Source of the DNA: Prorocentrum cordatum
Taxonomy: Eukaryota > Sar > Dinophyceae > Prorocentrales > Prorocentraceae
Length of the DNA stretch: 64,000 nucleotides
Assembly: GCA_963575745.1 (NCBI GenBank)
Contig: CAUYUJ010022417.1
Location: 17,501 to 81,500, forward strand
Direction: 5' to 3'
In this document: positions 61,519 to 64,000 of the stretch, one piece after another
Layout: every line of letters begins with the position of its first letter
Numbering within the stretch: the first letter of the stretch is position 1
Program-made: the position numbers and the translations under genes
Notes under the pieces: model-generated
The model's input: the letters and a program-made list of their open reading frames with translations, nothing else
Told to the model about the DNA's origin: nothing
Database searches by the model: none

Positions 61519-64000
61519 ATGGGGGTTGTCACATTCAATGGGTATTGCTGGCGATCGTGCCAGCAGTTTTGGCAGAATGGAGCGACAGATGCGCTGGTGG
61601 TAACGGCTCAGGAACTTCGACTTGATGGCGAAGCGTTGGATCAGGCGCGAACATGGGCGACGAGAAATGGATGGCAGCCATTCAGTCCGTGCAGGCGCCT
61701 GGCTTCCAAGCTGCCGAGCGCGGGCGTGGGGATCTTTGTCAGGGCGCATGTATCCACTACTCTTCTTAGTGGTGCTGGGGGCGTTACGGATGGGTTCGAG
61801 ATCGTACGTTCGTGGGCGGTGGCAGTACACGTACATGCTGGGATCAAGGGAGGCTTCATCGTCGGGTCGGCGTACATGGAGTCGGTCCCAGACCCCGACT
61901 TTCTCACCGCTAACTATCAGAAGCTCATGCGCATCGCGGAGAGCATGCGCTACTTCTCCGCCCCTTTCATTTTCGCAGGTGACTGGAACACGGAGCCTGC
62001 CAACATGGAGGTGCTGGGCTTCTTGCAGATCATGCCTGCCATTGCGGTGGCCACTCAAACGTCGGGCACTTGTCGTTCGGCAAAGACGGGCACTTACAGC
62101 ACCATCGACTACTGGCTGGCCTCACCTGACTTTGCGAAGGCTTGTGGCGCCCCCTACGTGCTCGACTCTTGGGTCCCGAGGCCCCACTATCCTGTGCGCA
62201 TGGATCTCGACGCGAAGCCCAGGGCGCACATGCAGATGCACCTGAAGGCGCCCAAGCCTTTCCCCAAGCAGGCGCCGCGGTGCTCACGGGCCAGTCCCTT
62301 GTATGGGCCGCCCAAATTGCAACCCTACCTGGACGTGGTCAGGCAAGATGCGGATCTGGGACAACCTGAAGATGGTGATCAGGCACAGCGGCGGCTCGAC
62401 GGCCTCCACGCCAACTTCATCTCGTTCGTGGAGCAGGACCTCTGCCACATCAACCAGGTGGACGTGCAGGATCGCGAGAAGTATTGTGGTAGAGCGGAAG
62501 CTCCTGCATATGTCTGGCGTCCAGCGGGAGGGCCCATCCTCAAAGGGGCTCCAGCAGCTGGCCCCGAAGCCCGCTGCATGCGCAACGTGACCTTCGCGCT
62601 GCAAGACCTGGCCGCTCAACTTGAAAGGGCAGAGCCAACAGGTCATCTTTCGCCAGCTACCACATCGGCTTCGACTTACTCAGGCGTCGTCGGCATCGCG
62701 GGCTCCAGCTCTCAGTTGAAGTTTGATGCTGGCATGGCTGCGCAGCGGACGGCGCCACGTGATCGTGACAAGGATGCAGTTTCTCGCGTGACATCTACTT
62801 ATTCAGGTGACGCCAACGACTCGGGCTCCAGCTCTCATTTGAAGATTGCAGTCGGCATGGCTGAGAAGCGGGCATCACCACGGCATCGAGCAAGGACAGC
62901 AGCTTCCCTTGGGAATTCTACTCATTCAGGCGACGTCGGCGGCTCGGGCTCCAGCGCTAATTTAAAGTTTGTCGCTGGCATGGCTGAGCAGCAGGCGGAG
63001 CCACATGGACACGACGAAGGGCCAGATCGAGGAGGGCTTCGCGACGAGAGAGGGCACGACGATCAAGACCAAGGCGATCGGGAGGGACCTACCCCACCGA
63101 GGCGTCGGGGTCCAGGTCTTATTGGGCCCAACTGGGCGCGCATCACGAGGGCTCTTCGGCCAGGTCATCGTCAGGACATCCACGCGACGGAGGGCGTGGT
63201 GCTGTTCGAGTGGGCTTGGCCTGTTCTACGTTATGCGTGCAGACTGGAGGCCTCGCAGTACATCCTGTTTGTCAAAGCTCTCGCCCTGACCTTCGAAGGC
63301 CATGCCAAGGTTCTCGAGCAGCAGGCAGCCAACAAGAGGGCCAAGAGCTTTCACAAGTGGGCCCAGGACGCGCTGATCACAGGCGCCTCCCCAGTCTCCG
63401 GCATGACCAAGCTGAAGGGGCGGGCGCACAATGAGGTAGACAGGTTCGGTATTCGCTCAGCGCTTCCTCAAGCAGTAGCAGACAGCCAGATGGACATGTG
63501 GAATGACATATGGCAAGGTACAAAGGTCTCCAAAGCTGCGGATAAGGACATCATCTACAAGGACGTGGGCAGCATCACCTGTGCCGTCAGCCTCGGCGAC
63601 AACGAGTTCGACGTCGAGCACATTGCAGACAGCCAGGACGACCTGGCGAAGCTCATCCGCACCCTACCATGCGAGGCCATGCAGGTACCCACGATCGATG
63701 ACGTACGGCGTGCTTCGAGATCCTTTGCGTGGAAGACGGGACTTGGTGCTGACGCAATGCCTCCACGAGCGTACTCTCTTTTGGTCGACGACGCCGTGGC
63801 CATGCTCGTGTACCTTCTATGGGCTGCGGAGGCCTGGGGGCGATGGCCCACCACCATCATGGCCATTCACGTGATGTTGTTGGCGAAGCCCCAAGGCGGC
63901 TTCAGGCCGATAGCCTTGCTGCCGTCCATCTACAGGGTGTACACCAAGATCAGGATCGCCCACGTGCGCAGGTGGGCGGCCAACCACACGCGTCCTTACC
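61519..64000 (+). CDS. LINE ORF2: endonuclease and reverse transcriptase (3' partial)
   Basis: ATG at 61519 (MGVVTFNGYCWRSCQQFW) opens a frame with no stop through 64000, at least 827 codons. The EEP endonuclease shows AQELRL (metal Glu), FIFAGDWNTEP (61969–62001), YSTIDYWLASPDF and RPHYPVRMDL in place of the usual SDH box. A linker follows with three 41-residue repeats (62677–63050), then a long helical region. Reverse transcriptase begins at MLLAKPQGGFRPIALLPSIY, followed by RVYTKIRIAHVRRW, matching the start of the LINE palm and fingers. The YADD box lies beyond the edge. Because the frame is open at the edge, a stop-to-stop ORF search inside the window misses it. Confidence 0.85.
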   Translation, partial: MGVVTFNGYCWRSCQQFWQNGATDALVVTAQELRLDGEALDQARTWATRNGWQPFSPCRRLASKLPSAGVGIFVRAHVSTTLLSGAGGVTDGFEIVRSWAVAVHVHAGIKGGFIVGSAYMESVPDPDFLTANYQKLMRIAESMRYFSAPFIFAGDWNTEPANMEVLGFLQIMPAIAVATQTSGTCRSAKTGTYSTIDYWLASPDFAKACGAPYVLDSWVPRPHYPVRMDLDAKPRAHMQMHLKAPKPFPKQAPRCSRASPLYGPPKLQPYLDVVRQDADLGQPEDGDQAQRRLDGLHANFISFVEQDLCHINQVDVQDREKYCGRAEAPAYVWRPAGGPILKGAPAAGPEARCMRNVTFALQDLAAQLERAEPTGHLSPATTSASTYSGVVGIAGSSSQLKFDAGMAAQRTAPRDRDKDAVSRVTSTYSGDANDSGSSSHLKIAVGMAEKRASPRHRARTAASLGNSTHSGDVGGSGSSANLKFVAGMAEQQAEPHGHDEGPDRGGLRDERGHDDQDQGDREGPTPPRRRGPGLIGPNWARITRALRPGHRQDIHATEGVVLFEWAWPVLRYACRLEASQYILFVKALALTFEGHAKVLEQQAANKRAKSFHKWAQDALITGASPVSGMTKLKGRAHNEVDRFGIRSALPQAVADSQMDMWNDIWQGTKVSKAADKDIIYKDVGSITCAVSLGDNEFDVEHIADSQDDLAKLIRTLPCEAMQVPTIDDVRRASRSFAWKTGLGADAMPPRAYSLLVDDAVAMLVYLLWAAEAWGRWPTTIMAIHVMLLAKPQGGFRPIALLPSIYRVYTKIRIAHVRRWAANHTRPY

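Larger units (their letters stand above)
60483..64000 (+). mobile_element. LINE-type retrotransposon, apparently intact, cut by the window edge
   Basis: ORF1 (60483–61487) and ORF2 (from 61519) are 31 bp apart, on one strand and free of frameshifts over 3.5 kb. The order of zinc-finger ORF1, endonuclease, then reverse transcriptase is standard. Contrast the decayed copy at 3129–6694. The 5' end is uncertain and the 3' end lies beyond 64000. Confidence 0.85.

Noticed and set aside
59296-61538. Two long minus-strand frames (421 and 590 codons)
   Set aside because: Antisense shadows of LINE ORF1 and GC-rich simple sequence; the plus strand carries the zinc finger and coiled coil.
1-64000. tRNA, rRNA and spliced-leader RNA genes
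   Set aside because: No cloverleaf, rRNA core or full leader-RNA gene could be recognised by eye; the leader matches are degenerate and lie just upstream of genes.

Overview
The window looks like nuclear DNA of a dinoflagellate. The main evidence is a 19-of-22 match to the dinoflagellate trans-spliced leader just upstream of a gene (21596 and 22584), insertions that can be removed at GA–AG or GT–AG sites followed by G, GC-biased coding DNA, and a gene-poor landscape crowded with retroelements and microsatellites. The genus cannot be told from the sequence.

Left part (1–21.2 kb). It holds a broken GC-rich gene (minus, 2177–2912), a decayed LINE-type retrotransposon (minus, 3129–6694), and about 11 kb of microsatellite and minisatellite DNA with a small terminal-inverted-repeat element (12400–12558). 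A multi-pass membrane protein gene or exon follows (minus, 18552–19499), then a foldback element whose inverted arms enclose about 40-bp tandem repeats (19800–20320).

Centre (21.2–42.2 kb). This is the most unusual part: a composite mobile element with everything on the plus strand. It starts with a 988-bp tandem duplication and a roughly 2,100-residue Helitron-type protein: DNA-binding-like repeats, zinc clusters, HUH Rep nuclease and Pif1-like helicase. That gene is interrupted by two GAC-rich, introner-like insertions with 11- and 12-bp flanking duplications, and by one frameshift. Four further genes of unknown or tentative function follow (31788–32606, 34058–34762, 37568–38893, 40784–41740). 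They share upstream blocks and are separated by tails of about 95-bp repeats with a core reading CCCCAAAAATGTGACC. A degenerate spliced-leader-like sequence lies 27–61 bp before each start codon. Across all five genes the tetranucleotide GTAT recurs every 35–50 bp on the coding strand, in all three reading frames and more evenly than chance would give. I know of no described system that explains this.

Right part (42.2–64 kb). Tandem repeats and GC-rich simple sequence lead to a Ty1/copia-like LTR retrotransposon (minus, 50080–54320). Both LTRs, a primer-binding-like site, gag, protease and RNase H remnants are visible; integrase and reverse transcriptase are missing, and a 100-N assembly gap lies inside. 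Next come a second multi-pass membrane protein (minus, 55462–56298) and a small secreted CUB-domain gene (minus, two exons) whose intron carries a second copy of the inverted-repeat element. The window ends in an open LINE: ORF1 with a RanBP2-type zinc finger and coiled coil, and ORF2 with an endonuclease, three exact-length 41-residue repeats and the start of reverse transcriptase, running off the edge at 64000.

All coordinates and counts were read by eye; no alignment or database search was run.
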